15,561 nucleotides of DNA from an uncultured Cryomorphaceae bacterium (GCA_937900215.1 CALCFH010000167.1:1-15561); one strand, 5' to 3'. Positions 7,061-15,192 are shown, numbered from the stretch's first letter. Notes: generated by a model from the sequence alone, not told the origin. Numbers and translations: made by a program.

Positions 7061-9471
7061 TTGTCCTTTTTATGACAACGTCGATTTTTGCTCAAACCTC
7101 TTTGACAGGAAGGGTAATAGACGATGCCGATGGCCAAGGCCTTCCCTTTGTTAGTATAACCTTTAATGGCAAACGAGCTGGGACCTTGGGTGACCTAGAC
7201 GGATACTTTGAGTTACAATCAACCGAAGCAATCCAAAATATTCAGATTACTTATGTTGGGTACAAGAAAATATCACTAGATATTGACCCTTCTGAATCCA
7301 CCCCACTGCTTATTCGGCTTAAACGCTCAGATGTTGTATTGATGGAGGCTGTGGCTCTACCGGGTGAAAATCCGGCACATAGAATTATCCGAAGAGCCTC
7401 TGCCCTGCGACCTCAAAACGACCCATTACACTTGGAGACCTTTGAGTACCAATCGTACAATAAACTCATCCTCACCATAGAAACAGATAGCGTTCCACTA
7501 CTCGATTCCGAAGGCAAAACAGACAGCGCTGTGTATTCTGTAAAAAAATTCATGGATAAGAGCCATCTTTTCATGTCTGAATCTGCAACAAATAGAAAAT
7601 ACATTAAGGGTGAGAGAGATTTTGAAGAGATTTTGGCATCCCGCATTTCCGGATTCCAGAATCCAACCTTTACCCTCATTGGAACTCAATTGCAGTCTTT
7701 TTCATTCTTCAATGATGAAATTGAGATTCTCTCCTCCCGATACATAAGTCCTCTTCGCAAGAATTCTATGCGAGAATACTTTTTTATTATTCAAGATACC
7801 CTCTTTTCATCTGCTCTTCAAAAATCTACAGACACCATTTACGCCATTAGTTTTAGGCCTAGAGATCCTGAAAGATCTGATTTATTAAGCGGCACCATGC
7901 ATATTGGAACTCAAGGATACGCTTTGCACAATGTTGTAGCAAATGACAGCGACACCAGTGGAATTGAGATTGAAATTCAACAGAAATACAAAGAAGTTGG
8001 CAACCACTGGTTTCCAGAGCAGCTTTTACTAACTATTGACTTTGGTGGAGCGGCTACCTTTAATGGTCTAGGAGCCATTGCATACGGTTGGACTTACCTT
8101 AAAAACATCAATGTTAATCCGCCTTTAAATAAAAAAGAAATCCCGAGGTTGGAGTTGCTGTTAAACGACAGTGCCAACAATACCGACGAAGATTATTGGA
8201 ATAAATACAGGGTTCGTCCGTTAGATTCCGTTGAAAGTCAAACCTATACTGTGATTGATAGCATAGGAAAAGAAGTGGGATTAGAACAAAAAATCGGATT
8301 CCTAACTGCTTTAACGAATAAGAAACTCCGCTTCGGACTGATTGATTTTGACTTAGATCGCATTGCACGGTACAACCAGCCTTATGAAGGTCTTCGGCTA
8401 GGAATGGGCATTCATACCAATGAAAAGCTATCGAAAAAAATTGCTGTAGGTGGATACTTTGGTTATGGATTTCGAGATCAAGATTGGAAGTATGGAGGGG
8501 ATATTGTCTTCCGTACTAAGGCTACTTCTATGTGGTCAATTAAGGCCTTTATTGAAGACGACATCTATGAGCGCAATTCTACCGAATTTAGTCTAGCTAG
8601 ACCTCAAAGCCTTTTTGACTCTCGGGGTAATCACTATTATGCCATTGATGTTTTTGACAGGGTTAGAAGATATGGTACCATGTTGCGCATTGATCCATTG
8701 CCCTTCTGGCATTTAAATTTTAGTTGGCAGAAAGAGGTTCGAGACTTTCTTGAAAGCCGTCATCTCGATTGGCCCGATGCCGGGAATCGTTCCTTTGAAG
8801 GCAATGTATTTACTATCGGAACCGCCTTCGCAGCCAAAGACAAATACATGGGTGGTCCTTTTGGAAAAAGACTAACCAATAGAAGCTTTCCCGTTTTTTA
8901 TGGTGAAGTAAGCAACTACCTTCCAGATGATGGAAACCAAGCTTTTGTGCGGGCAATGGTAAAAATGGATCAAAAATGGTCGAGCTTGCGATGGGGAAAT
9001 TTGAAATGGACTGTAGAGATGGACTTTACCCAGAACGTGAGCTCTCAGTCTTTTCTATTCAGCTTGCCGAGCAATGCCCGTAGGGCATTACAGGGTTCTG
9101 ACCCTTATTTTGGTATTGCTACTGATGAATATTTTGAGACGAGCTTCAACAACACCTTTATTGCAGATCAACAGCTCTTTACCAACTTGCGTTATGAAAT
9201 GCCAAAGCATTGGACTAGAATAGGTACATGGAAACCCAGAATTTCTGTTGTTCAACGCTTTGGCATCGGTATTCTAACAAATAATGCTACCAATCTTAGT
9301 TTTGCACCTCTGGGTATTTCTCCCGAACTAGGTTTTTATGAGTCAGGCTTAGAACTAAATAATCTTTGGCAAGGCCTGGGAGCTGGAGTATATTATGGTT
9401 ATGGACCCTACAGTAGAGCAGCATTTGGACAGAATATCGCCATTAAATTAACTTTTAGTCCACCATTCTAA
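7039..9471 (+). CDS. DUF5686 outer-membrane protein with carboxypeptidase-regulatory-like domain
   Basis: A surface protein of unknown role, typical of Bacteroidota. From the ATG at 7039 it has 810 residues: a signal peptide at 1-19 (MKSLLFCFVLFMTTSIFAQ), a carboxypeptidase-regulatory-like beta-sandwich at about 20-103 (GRVIDDADGQGLPFVSI to TYVGYKKISLDI, as found at the N-termini of TonB-dependent receptors), and then the DUF5686 part beginning near GENPAHRIIRRASALRPQND. The last roughly 400 residues have alternating aromatic/polar segments and the chain ends in Phe (KLTFSPPF), consistent with an outer-membrane beta-barrel. A start at 7003 is open and adds 12 residues, but would bury the signal peptide; 7039 is preferred. 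Downstream is the MMPL transporter, 60 nt away on the same strand. Confidence 0.9.
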   Translation: MKSLLFCFVLFMTTSIFAQTSLTGRVIDDADGQGLPFVSITFNGKRAGTLGDLDGYFELQSTEAIQNIQITYVGYKKISLDIDPSESTPLLIRLKRSDVVLMEAVALPGENPAHRIIRRASALRPQNDPLHLETFEYQSYNKLILTIETDSVPLLDSEGKTDSAVYSVKKFMDKSHLFMSESATNRKYIKGERDFEEILASRISGFQNPTFTLIGTQLQSFSFFNDEIEILSSRYISPLRKNSMREYFFIIQDTLFSSALQKSTDTIYAISFRPRDPERSDLLSGTMHIGTQGYALHNVVANDSDTSGIEIEIQQKYKEVGNHWFPEQLLLTIDFGGAATFNGLGAIAYGWTYLKNINVNPPLNKKEIPRLELLLNDSANNTDEDYWNKYRVRPLDSVESQTYTVIDSIGKEVGLEQKIGFLTALTNKKLRFGLIDFDLDRIARYNQPYEGLRLGMGIHTNEKLSKKIAVGGYFGYGFRDQDWKYGGDIVFRTKATSMWSIKAFIEDDIYERNSTEFSLARPQSLFDSRGNHYYAIDVFDRVRRYGTMLRIDPLPFWHLNFSWQKEVRDFLESRHLDWPDAGNRSFEGNVFTIGTAFAAKDKYMGGPFGKRLTNRSFPVFYGEVSNYLPDDGNQAFVRAMVKMDQKWSSLRWGNLKWTVEMDFTQNVSSQSFLFSLPSNARRALQGSDPYFGIATDEYFETSFNNTFIADQQLFTNLRYEMPKHWTRIGTWKPRISVVQRFGIGILTNNATNLSFAPLGISPELGFYESGLELNNLWQGLGAGVYYGYGPYSRAAFGQNIAIKLTFSPPF

Positions 9472-9531
9472 CTGGCTGTCCTTTAAAAATGTAGTTTCTT
9501 TACACTCTCGATTCTTTCTACTTATCCTAAC

Positions 9532-11916
9532 ATGTGGTCTAGTGTAGCGCGCATCATTCTAAGAAATCGAATTCTACTTTGGGTAATTGTAGGATTGGCG
9601 ACCGCATTTATGGGCTATCAAGCCCAGTTTACGCAGGTTTCTTATAAATTCTCGCGCATTCTTCCTCAGCATGATACTACTCATTTAATCTATGAGGATT
9701 TTAAAAAAACGTTTGGGGAAGTAGCCAATACGGTAGTTATAGGTATGTCTTCAGACAATCTATTCGATCCACACATTCTCAATTATTGGAAAGACTTTTC
9801 AGATTCATTGGAGAGCATTCATGGGGTGGAAGGTGTGGTTTCTATTTCTCAATTTTACTCAATTAGCAAGGATAGCAGCGGAACCTTAAAGGTCGATGAG
9901 ATTACATCTGAGGAGCCGTATAATACAGCCTCCGCCAAACAAATTGAACAACAAATAAAAAATCTTCCATTCTATAAAGATCTATTAATCAGCAGAAAAG
10001 GAAATACCACATTAATGTATGTTCAGCTAAACACTTCAATGCTGTACAACAAAGAAATTATTCGTCTAGTAGAGAGTATTAAAAAAACCAGCCGAGCATA
10101 TGAAACCCTGATAGGTGAAGAAATTCACATTTCCGGCCTACCACACATCCGGATGGCCAACACAACAAAGCTAAAAAGGGAGGTCTACCTTTTTATCTTT
10201 CTGGCCCTTCTTGTAACGGCTACCCTTCTCTTTCTTTTCTTAAAGAGTTTTCGCGCCACCCTGATTTCTATGGTTGTAGTAATTTTTGGAGTGATATGGT
10301 CTTTTGGCTTGATTGGTACTCTTGGCTTTGAAATTACCATACTGAGCTCTATCATTCCCCCTCTCGTAATTGTTATTGGAATTCCGAATTGTATTTTCCT
10401 GATTAATAAGTATCATCAAGAATATAAGCATCACGGAAACAAGGTTTTAGCCTTGCAGCGAGTAATCATAAAAATAGGCAACGCAACGCTCCTCACCAAT
10501 ACTACAACTGCCCTAGGATTTGCTTCTTTTATTCTTACAGACAGTATTATTCTAAAAGAATTTGGCTTAGTTGCCTGCATTAACATCTTGGTAGTTTTTC
10601 TTTTATCACTCATTATTATACCTATTGCATATACGTATATGAGCGACCCAAAGGAGCGCCATTTTGCCCATTTAGACCGCAAGTGGGTGAGCAAAATGAA
10701 TGGCTTCTTAATTCATACCGTTGTTCACAGACGACCATGGGTTTATGCCTTTTCTATTGCCATTTTAATCACGGGTTTTTTTGGTATTCAAAAAATTAAA
10801 ACTACTGGAAATCTAAGCGACGATTTTCAGCACCACGATCCAGTATATATGGATCTGAAGTTTTTGGAAAGGGAATTCCGAGGTGTGGTACCCTTAGAAG
10901 TGGTGGTGCGTTCAACGGATCAAGGTGGAATGCAAAAGCTCAGTAGCCTAAAGAAAATGGAAGCTTTTCAAAGAAGCTTAGACAGTCTACCCAAATTGAG
11001 CAGATCTATTGCTGTAACAGACCTTGCCAAATTTGCCCGTCAAGCTTTCTACTCCGGAGACCCTGCCTTTTATTCTTTGGTAACCAGTCAAGACAAGGAA
11101 TGGGTCTATTCATCACTGCCTCACGGAAAAGGTTATTCATCCTTATTGAATTCCTTAATTGACAGTACAGGTACTCAAGCGCGAATAACAATGCAGGTGG
11201 CTGATATAGGGACAGAAGAAATGCGAATTCTTCAAAAAACTATATCAGATAAAGCAGAAGAGTTTTTTGACGGTGAACGCTATGACGTTACAATAACAGG
11301 TGCAAGTGTTCTATTTTTAAATGGGACAACCTACCTCATCAAGAATCTTATCGTAAGCCTTCTCTTGGCTATTGCTGTCATTTCAATTATCATGGCCCTT
11401 CTGTTTCGATCGTTTAGAATGGTTATCATTTCGCTGATTCCCAATCTGATACCCCTAATCTTAACGGCCTCAATAATGGGCTTTACAGGAATTCCTCTAA
11501 AGCCGAGCACAATTTTAGTCTTCTCAATCGCCTTTGGAATATCGGTAGACGACACCATTCATTTCCTTGCAAAATACCGCCAAGAATTACAACAATCTAA
11601 ATGGAATATTCGTGAATCTGTGGTAGAAGCTATTAGAGACACAAGTGTGAGTATGTTCTATACTTCAGTGGTTTTGTTTTTTGGATTTAGCATCTTTCTT
11701 GCTTCAGAATTCGGCGGCACTCAAGCCTTAGGAATGCTCGTTAGCATTACGCTTATTTTGGCAATGTTCTCTAACCTTATTATCCTTCCTGCCTTACTAA
11801 TGAGCCTGGAAAGGATAATTACAGAGAAGTCTTTTAGCAAACTCCTTTTTCCACTGATGGGCAAAGAATCCGATGCTGAAGACATCGAAGACTCTCAAGA
11901 GACTGGTTCTAAGTAA
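9532..11916 (+). CDS. MMPL/RND-superfamily transporter
   Basis: A 794-residue inner-membrane protein of the MMPL/Patched-like RND group (COG1033 type), which move lipids, hopanoids or other hydrophobic compounds; the substrate here cannot be read from sequence. The layout is the family duplication: TM1 at about 13-31, a large extracytoplasmic domain (about 32-215), a five-helix bundle (about 218-366), then TM7 (about 404-420), a second extracytoplasmic domain and a final five-helix bundle (about 605-780). The second half has the proton-relay motif GISVDDTIHF with D673 and D674. The matching site in the first half reads GIPNCIFLINKY at 283-294, with no aspartates. The C-terminus is acidic (ESDAEDIEDSQ). 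It may form an envelope pair with the preceding DUF5686 protein, but this is only inferred from adjacency. Confidence 0.92.
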   Translation: MWSSVARIILRNRILLWVIVGLATAFMGYQAQFTQVSYKFSRILPQHDTTHLIYEDFKKTFGEVANTVVIGMSSDNLFDPHILNYWKDFSDSLESIHGVEGVVSISQFYSISKDSSGTLKVDEITSEEPYNTASAKQIEQQIKNLPFYKDLLISRKGNTTLMYVQLNTSMLYNKEIIRLVESIKKTSRAYETLIGEEIHISGLPHIRMANTTKLKREVYLFIFLALLVTATLLFLFLKSFRATLISMVVVIFGVIWSFGLIGTLGFEITILSSIIPPLVIVIGIPNCIFLINKYHQEYKHHGNKVLALQRVIIKIGNATLLTNTTTALGFASFILTDSIILKEFGLVACINILVVFLLSLIIIPIAYTYMSDPKERHFAHLDRKWVSKMNGFLIHTVVHRRPWVYAFSIAILITGFFGIQKIKTTGNLSDDFQHHDPVYMDLKFLEREFRGVVPLEVVVRSTDQGGMQKLSSLKKMEAFQRSLDSLPKLSRSIAVTDLAKFARQAFYSGDPAFYSLVTSQDKEWVYSSLPHGKGYSSLLNSLIDSTGTQARITMQVADIGTEEMRILQKTISDKAEEFFDGERYDVTITGASVLFLNGTTYLIKNLIVSLLLAIAVISIIMALLFRSFRMVIISLIPNLIPLILTASIMGFTGIPLKPSTILVFSIAFGISVDDTIHFLAKYRQELQQSKWNIRESVVEAIRDTSVSMFYTSVVLFFGFSIFLASEFGGTQALGMLVSITLILAMFSNLIILPALLMSLERIITEKSFSKLLFPLMGKESDAEDIEDSQETGSK

Positions 11917-11927
11917 AATCCTTCCCT

Positions 11928-12116
11928 TCATTCATCTACTAATTGACAAAAAGCCTGCAATATCTTCAAGGAATAAAAGTTTTCTTCTTCGGGTTTCTCA
12001 ATTTTTGATTCGGTCTTTTTCATATGCCTAGCAAAAGGAATCACTTTTATTCTCTTTTTCTGATTGTGGAAACTCGAAATGGAATTGCGGACAGATTTTG
12101 ATGTTTTCTTTTTCAT
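11928..12116 (-). CDS. Possible small basic protein (62 aa)
   Basis: An open frame starting with an ATG at 12116 after an A-rich leader, which is typical of Bacteroidota initiation sites. The product is strongly basic in its first half (MKKKTSKSVRNSISS, HNQKKRIKVIPFARHMKKTE), then acidic (EKPEEENF), and ends with a short hydrophobic helix-like segment (YSLKILQAFCQLVDE). I recognise no family. It lies alone in the gap between two plus-strand genes and overlaps no other gene. Composition could fit a nucleic-acid-binding small protein, but length alone does not exclude chance. Confidence 0.4.
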   Translation of the reverse strand: MKKKTSKSVRNSISSFHNQKKRIKVIPFARHMKKTESKIEKPEEENFYSLKILQAFCQLVDE

Positions 12117-12270
12117 AATTGTATTTTTTTTCTGGTAGAATAGAATGAATTGTTGGGATGCGAATGGGTATCATTAAATGGTTATTTTGACAAATATGAA
12201 AAACATTCTTTATCCATTTTTATCGAATTTGGAATCGGGTTTTTCTGTTTTTACCGATTTTGGAAAAACC

Positions 12271-12278
12271 TATCTTTC
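12271..12278 (+). promoter_or_regulatory. Possible -7 element of aspartyl-protease-like gene
   Basis: TATCTTTC differs from the TAnnTTTG consensus at the last base and lies 45 nt before the ATG at 12324. No convincing -33 TTG stands at the expected distance. If used, it starts the transcript downstream of the open ATG at 12150, supporting the shorter protein. Confidence 0.35.
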
Positions 12279-12323
12279 TTGATCAACCCTGACTTATTTT
12301 CACCAAACACTAAAGCCATTCAG

Positions 12324-13361
12324 ATGCGCCCTCTACTCCACTTCACAATTAGTCTTTTACTGCTTTCTGGCCTTTCTTTAAAGGCTCAAACTATTGGACT
12401 TGAATCAAATGTGGATACCACTCAACTTTTCATTCGAATACAACTAGACGGGCAAACGCACAAGATGCTAATTGACAATGGTGCAGCCAAAACCATCTTT
12501 TTCTTGACAAAAGAGGAGCGATCACGCTTTAAAAAAATAAGCGAAAGCAAAGTCAGAGATGCCTATAACCGAGAATCTAGTATTTACATCATTCGAAAAG
12601 CCACACTTGAAATTCCTGAAATTCAATTCAAGTATAAAGGCTCTTTTGCGTCATTAGAAGAAAGGCCATTAACCCTACAGGAATATGATGTAGATGGCAT
12701 TCTAGGCTTGGATATTCTCTCTCAAATGAACTATAGCATTCAATTCAAGACGCTAATGTTCTCTCTCGATGAGGCCGATGCATTTCAGAACGAGGATGAT
12801 TGGTTTGCGCTTTCCATGATTCAAAGTGAAGATCAATTGCAAGCCATTGCCATTGAATCTATTTCGAATAAGAGACAAGTAAGAAAAGACACATTTACCA
12901 TAGACTTAGGTTACAATCAGATTGCTTGCAGACAAAAAAGGAATGACCTAGGCGATGTCATGGGAATAAAACTAGGATTTACTGAAACGGTTTTGGGAAT
13001 GAAAATAGATAGTTCCTATTTTGAATCTATGGATTTGATTTTAGGCTCATTGCACGTTCATAACCTACCCATGGCAAATGAAAGCAGAATTGAATCTAGC
13101 CTCTTGGGATTCCAGTTTTTTAAAGCTTTTAATGAAATCTATTTTGATAATACATCGCAAACCCTTTGGGTTAAGAAAATCAAAAGCAATGTGTTTTCTT
13201 TTGATGGAGAAACGATTTTCCAAGATAGAGTTGTTGCACAATATATTGCCATAGAAGACATCCACCTGCCTCGCATTTCTATTGGCAGTAAAGTAGACGC
13301 TAACTATTACAATAGCGGCTATAAAATTCTTTGGCCCTTGACCGTCTTTGGTGCAAAATAA
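12324..13361 (+). CDS. Secreted retropepsin-like (aspartyl protease fold) protein
   Basis: The 345-residue product from the ATG at 12324 begins with a clear signal peptide (MRPLLHFTISLLLLSGLSLKAQ), so it is exported to the periplasm or beyond. The frame stays open back to 12150, but that adds 58 unlikely residues in front of the signal peptide. Two pepsin-like lobes are visible. Lobe one has LIDNGAAKTIF with D51, and DGILGLDIL followed by a strand-rich segment, the classic retropepsin flap/psi-loop pattern. Lobe two has FTIDLGYNQIA with D194, and SLLGFQFFKAFNEIYFD. In active enzymes the motif is D-T/S-G; here it is D51-N-G and D194-L-G, so both aspartates are kept but the neighbouring hydroxyl residue is lost. 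Proteolytic activity is therefore uncertain. Convergent with the permease gene, with only two bases between stops. Confidence 0.82.
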   Translation: MRPLLHFTISLLLLSGLSLKAQTIGLESNVDTTQLFIRIQLDGQTHKMLIDNGAAKTIFFLTKEERSRFKKISESKVRDAYNRESSIYIIRKATLEIPEIQFKYKGSFASLEERPLTLQEYDVDGILGLDILSQMNYSIQFKTLMFSLDEADAFQNEDDWFALSMIQSEDQLQAIAIESISNKRQVRKDTFTIDLGYNQIACRQKRNDLGDVMGIKLGFTETVLGMKIDSSYFESMDLILGSLHVHNLPMANESRIESSLLGFQFFKAFNEIYFDNTSQTLWVKKIKSNVFSFDGETIFQDRVVAQYIAIEDIHLPRISIGSKVDANYYNSGYKILWPLTVFGAK

Positions 13362-13363
13362 GC

Positions 13364-14326
13364 CTAGAAATTCTGAACGATAAAAAAGTATAGAGGCATT
13401 CCTAAGGTAATATTAAAGGGGAAGGTAACTCCTAATGCCATGGGAATATACAGTCCTGGATCTGCTTTTGGAGCCGCTAAACGCATAGCTGCCGGGACAG
13501 CTATATAAGAGGCGCTCGCTGCTAAAATGGCAAATATGAATCGATTGCCTATATGATCTGTAATGAATCCGCTTAAATACGCCGCCATAGCACCATTGAT
13601 TGCTGGAACTAAAATGGCAAAGAAAAGTGCAAACCTTCCGTACCGGCGAAAAGCAGAGAACCTACGCGCAGTTACCATACCCATTTCTAAAAGGAAGATG
13701 GCCAAAAAACCTTTAAAAATATCTGTAGTAAAAGGAAGAATCCCTTCCGCCTGCTTTGAATCAGCTATAAATCCAATTATCAAACTCCCAATAATCATAA
13801 GAACGCTGCCATTGGTTACAGAATGCCGAATTATACTTGGCATTGAAACTGAATTTTCTTTTTCCGCTTCAAACTTTTGCAACAAAATAACGCCCATAAT
13901 TATGGCAGGTGCTTCCATTAAAGCCATCACTGCCACCATATGACCGCCGAAAGAAAGACCTTGCATCTCTAAAAATGCGACTGATGCAACGAAGGTTACA
14001 GCACTTACCGAGCCGTAAGCCGCCGCAACAGCTGCTGCATCTGAAATAGCTAAACGCCTCTTTAATAAATAGAAACAATAAAATGGAATGGAGGTTGACA
14101 GAAATAGTCCGAAAAGCAAAGACAAATAAATCTCAGAAGAAAAATCTTCATGAGCTAGCTCTTGTCCGCCTTTGAATCCAATAGAAAACAAGAGATAAAG
14201 AGAGATGAACTTAACGGACGGAGCTGGAATTTCTAGATCACTTTTGACCCCAACCGCTAAAATGCCCAATAAAAAATACAGCAAAGTTGGATTGGTCAAA
14301 TTCGCCAATAAAAGGTGGAAGTCCAT
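13364..14326 (-). CDS. SbtA-like sodium-dependent bicarbonate transporter family permease
   Basis: A 320-residue inner-membrane protein of the SbtA family (formerly DUF897), whose cyanobacterial member imports bicarbonate with sodium. Family features seen: NLTNPTLLYFLLGILAVG at the N-terminus, AAYGSVSAVTFVAS at 102-115, MEAPAIIMGVILL at 137-149, and SASYIAVPAAMRLA at 271-284 followed by GVTFPFNITLGMPLY. The two halves repeat the same helix arrangement (about 5+5 TM). The linker between them (about 151-172) is short, and the protein is shorter than cyanobacterial SbtA. The PII-like partner SbtB is not adjacent. It lies 46 nt after the marR stop on the same strand, so the two are probably one transcript. 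Substrate in a heterotroph is inferred only from family. Confidence 0.9.
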   Translation of the reverse strand: MDFHLLLANLTNPTLLYFLLGILAVGVKSDLEIPAPSVKFISLYLLFSIGFKGGQELAHEDFSSEIYLSLLFGLFLSTSIPFYCFYLLKRRLAISDAAAVAAAYGSVSAVTFVASVAFLEMQGLSFGGHMVAVMALMEAPAIIMGVILLQKFEAEKENSVSMPSIIRHSVTNGSVLMIIGSLIIGFIADSKQAEGILPFTTDIFKGFLAIFLLEMGMVTARRFSAFRRYGRFALFFAILVPAINGAMAAYLSGFITDHIGNRFIFAILAASASYIAVPAAMRLAAPKADPGLYIPMALGVTFPFNITLGMPLYFFIVQNF

Positions 14327-14372
14327 AGGTGCGCTCTTTCAGACTTACAAGATGCGAAAAGCCCAGAGACTA

Positions 14373-14873
14373 TTAATTGTTTTCTCTAATCTTATCTAAA
14401 AGAATATTTAGCTGTTTCGCCTCTTCCATAGTTAGTTGCTTCAAGCTGGCATGCATACGATTCTCAAGAGTATCTATCTGAGCCAAGCACTTTAATCCTT
14501 TCTCTGAAATAACTACAGATACCAAACGCTTGTCTACATCGTCTCTATGCTTGCTTACCCAACCATCTCTCTCTAAACGATCTACCATCCGAGAGGCATC
14601 AGACATCTTATCAAGCAATCTTTTGCGAATTTCCATAGTGGTGATCCCTTCTGGATGCTGACCTCTCAAAATCCGAAGCACATTGAACTGTTGCGCTGTA
14701 AGTTCAAAAGGCTTCAAAAAATCAGATGTCTTATTCTTTAACCAATTGCCAGTATACATAACATTTATAGACGCTTTTTGCCATTCGTCTTTAAATCGCT
14801 TTTGTTTAATGGCGAACTCCAAAGAAGTTAAAGGTGCTCCAGCTTCCTCTTGGTCATTTTTCTCGAGATGCAT
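14373..14873 (-). CDS. MarR-family transcriptional regulator
   Basis: A 166-residue winged-helix repressor or activator that would act as a dimer on palindromic DNA. The typical MarR core is present: FELTAQQFNVLRILRGQHPEG (helices 2-3), the recognition region ITTMEIRKRLLDKMSDASRMVDRLERDGWV, and the wing KHRDDVDKRLVSVVISEKG, followed by C-terminal dimerisation helices. The frame is open to an ATG at 14945, but the start at 14873 (MHLEKND) is preferred because a consensus -7 element (14891-14898) lies between the two and the extra residues do not look like part of the family. The SbtA-like permease gene follows 46 nt downstream on the same strand, and is the likely target along with marR itself. 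Confidence 0.92.
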   Translation of the reverse strand: MHLEKNDQEEAGAPLTSLEFAIKQKRFKDEWQKASINVMYTGNWLKNKTSDFLKPFELTAQQFNVLRILRGQHPEGITTMEIRKRLLDKMSDASRMVDRLERDGWVSKHRDDVDKRLVSVVISEKGLKCLAQIDTLENRMHASLKQLTMEEAKQLNILLDKIRENN

Positions 14874-14886
14874 GCTCTTTAGGTTT

Positions 14887-14904
14887 AACACAAAATTAAG
14901 TGTT
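14887..14904 (-). promoter_or_regulatory. marR promoter -7 box inside an 18-bp palindrome (candidate operator)
   Basis: On the plus strand AACAC (14887-14891) and GTGTT (14900-14904) form inverted arms around an 8-bp AT-rich centre, the size of a MarR-dimer operator. The minus strand of the centre contains TAATTTTG (14898-14891), an exact match to the -7 consensus TAnnTTTG, placed 17 nt before the marR ATG at 14873. A repressor bound here would block the promoter. No good -33 TTG is seen. Confidence 0.5.
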
Positions 14905-15084
14905 CTAACATCATAAATGTAGACTCCCCACGTTTTATAAAACATAACCTGAAAAAAAACATCAAATACCCAACCTTTAGTTGTTGGCTTACGTTCATTT
15001 AATAAGGTTTAGGAATTAGAGACTACGTTCTTTTCAGATTTTCTCTTAGGTTAGGTTTAAAATTTAAAGGTTTCAATTCTGTTT

Positions 15085-15117
15085 CAAAGGCTCCCCACAA
15101 GGAGCCTTTGTTATTTT
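15085..15117 (+). terminator. Intrinsic terminator with no plus-strand gene in front of it
   Basis: CAAAGGCTCC (15085-15094) pairs perfectly with GGAGCCTTTG (15101-15110) around the loop CCACAA, followed by TTATTTT. Stem strength and the T-rich tail give the plus-strand direction; on the minus strand the stem is followed by AAACAG, not a T-run. The nearest genes to the left all run leftward, and the gene to the right starts 95 nt beyond the stem. Confidence 0.75.
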
Positions 15118-15192
15118 ACATAGCTCTATTTTTAGTTCAATCCATCCGTCCTTCTTCTCTCCGTTTTTCGCCTCAAAGAAGCTTCATTTGTC

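Larger units (their letters stand above)
11917..12323. other. Intergenic region, 407 nt
   Basis: Besides the possible 62-residue minus-strand frame and a candidate promoter at 12271-12278, I see no gene, RNA, repeat or terminator here. A plus-strand open frame runs through 12150-12323 into the next gene, but it encodes an aromatic-rich extension ahead of a good signal peptide and is judged not to be translated. Confidence 0.5.

Noticed and set aside
12150..12323. 58-residue N-terminal extension of the aspartyl-protease-like gene
   Set aside because: A clean signal peptide begins at the ATG at 12324 and a candidate -7 box at 12271 lies within the extension, so translation from 12150 is unlikely.
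13563..13943. 126-codon plus-strand open frame opposite the SbtA-like gene
   Set aside because: It is the antisense of a well-conserved membrane protein; the product is a lysine/isoleucine-rich shadow with no own start signal or family features.
14874..14945. 24-residue N-terminal extension of MarR
   Set aside because: A consensus -7 element and palindrome at 14887-14904 lie inside it, which favours the start at 14873.
14990..15030. Direct repeat TACGTTC (14990-14996 and 15024-15030) as promoters for a plus-strand small RNA
   Set aside because: Each differs from TAnnTTTG in its last bases and neither has a TTG at the right distance, so neither is annotated as a promoter.
15131..15145. T-loop-like sequence AGTTCAATCC suggesting a tRNA
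   Set aside because: No acceptor stem, D-arm or anticodon arm can be built around it; the upstream hairpin is a terminator.
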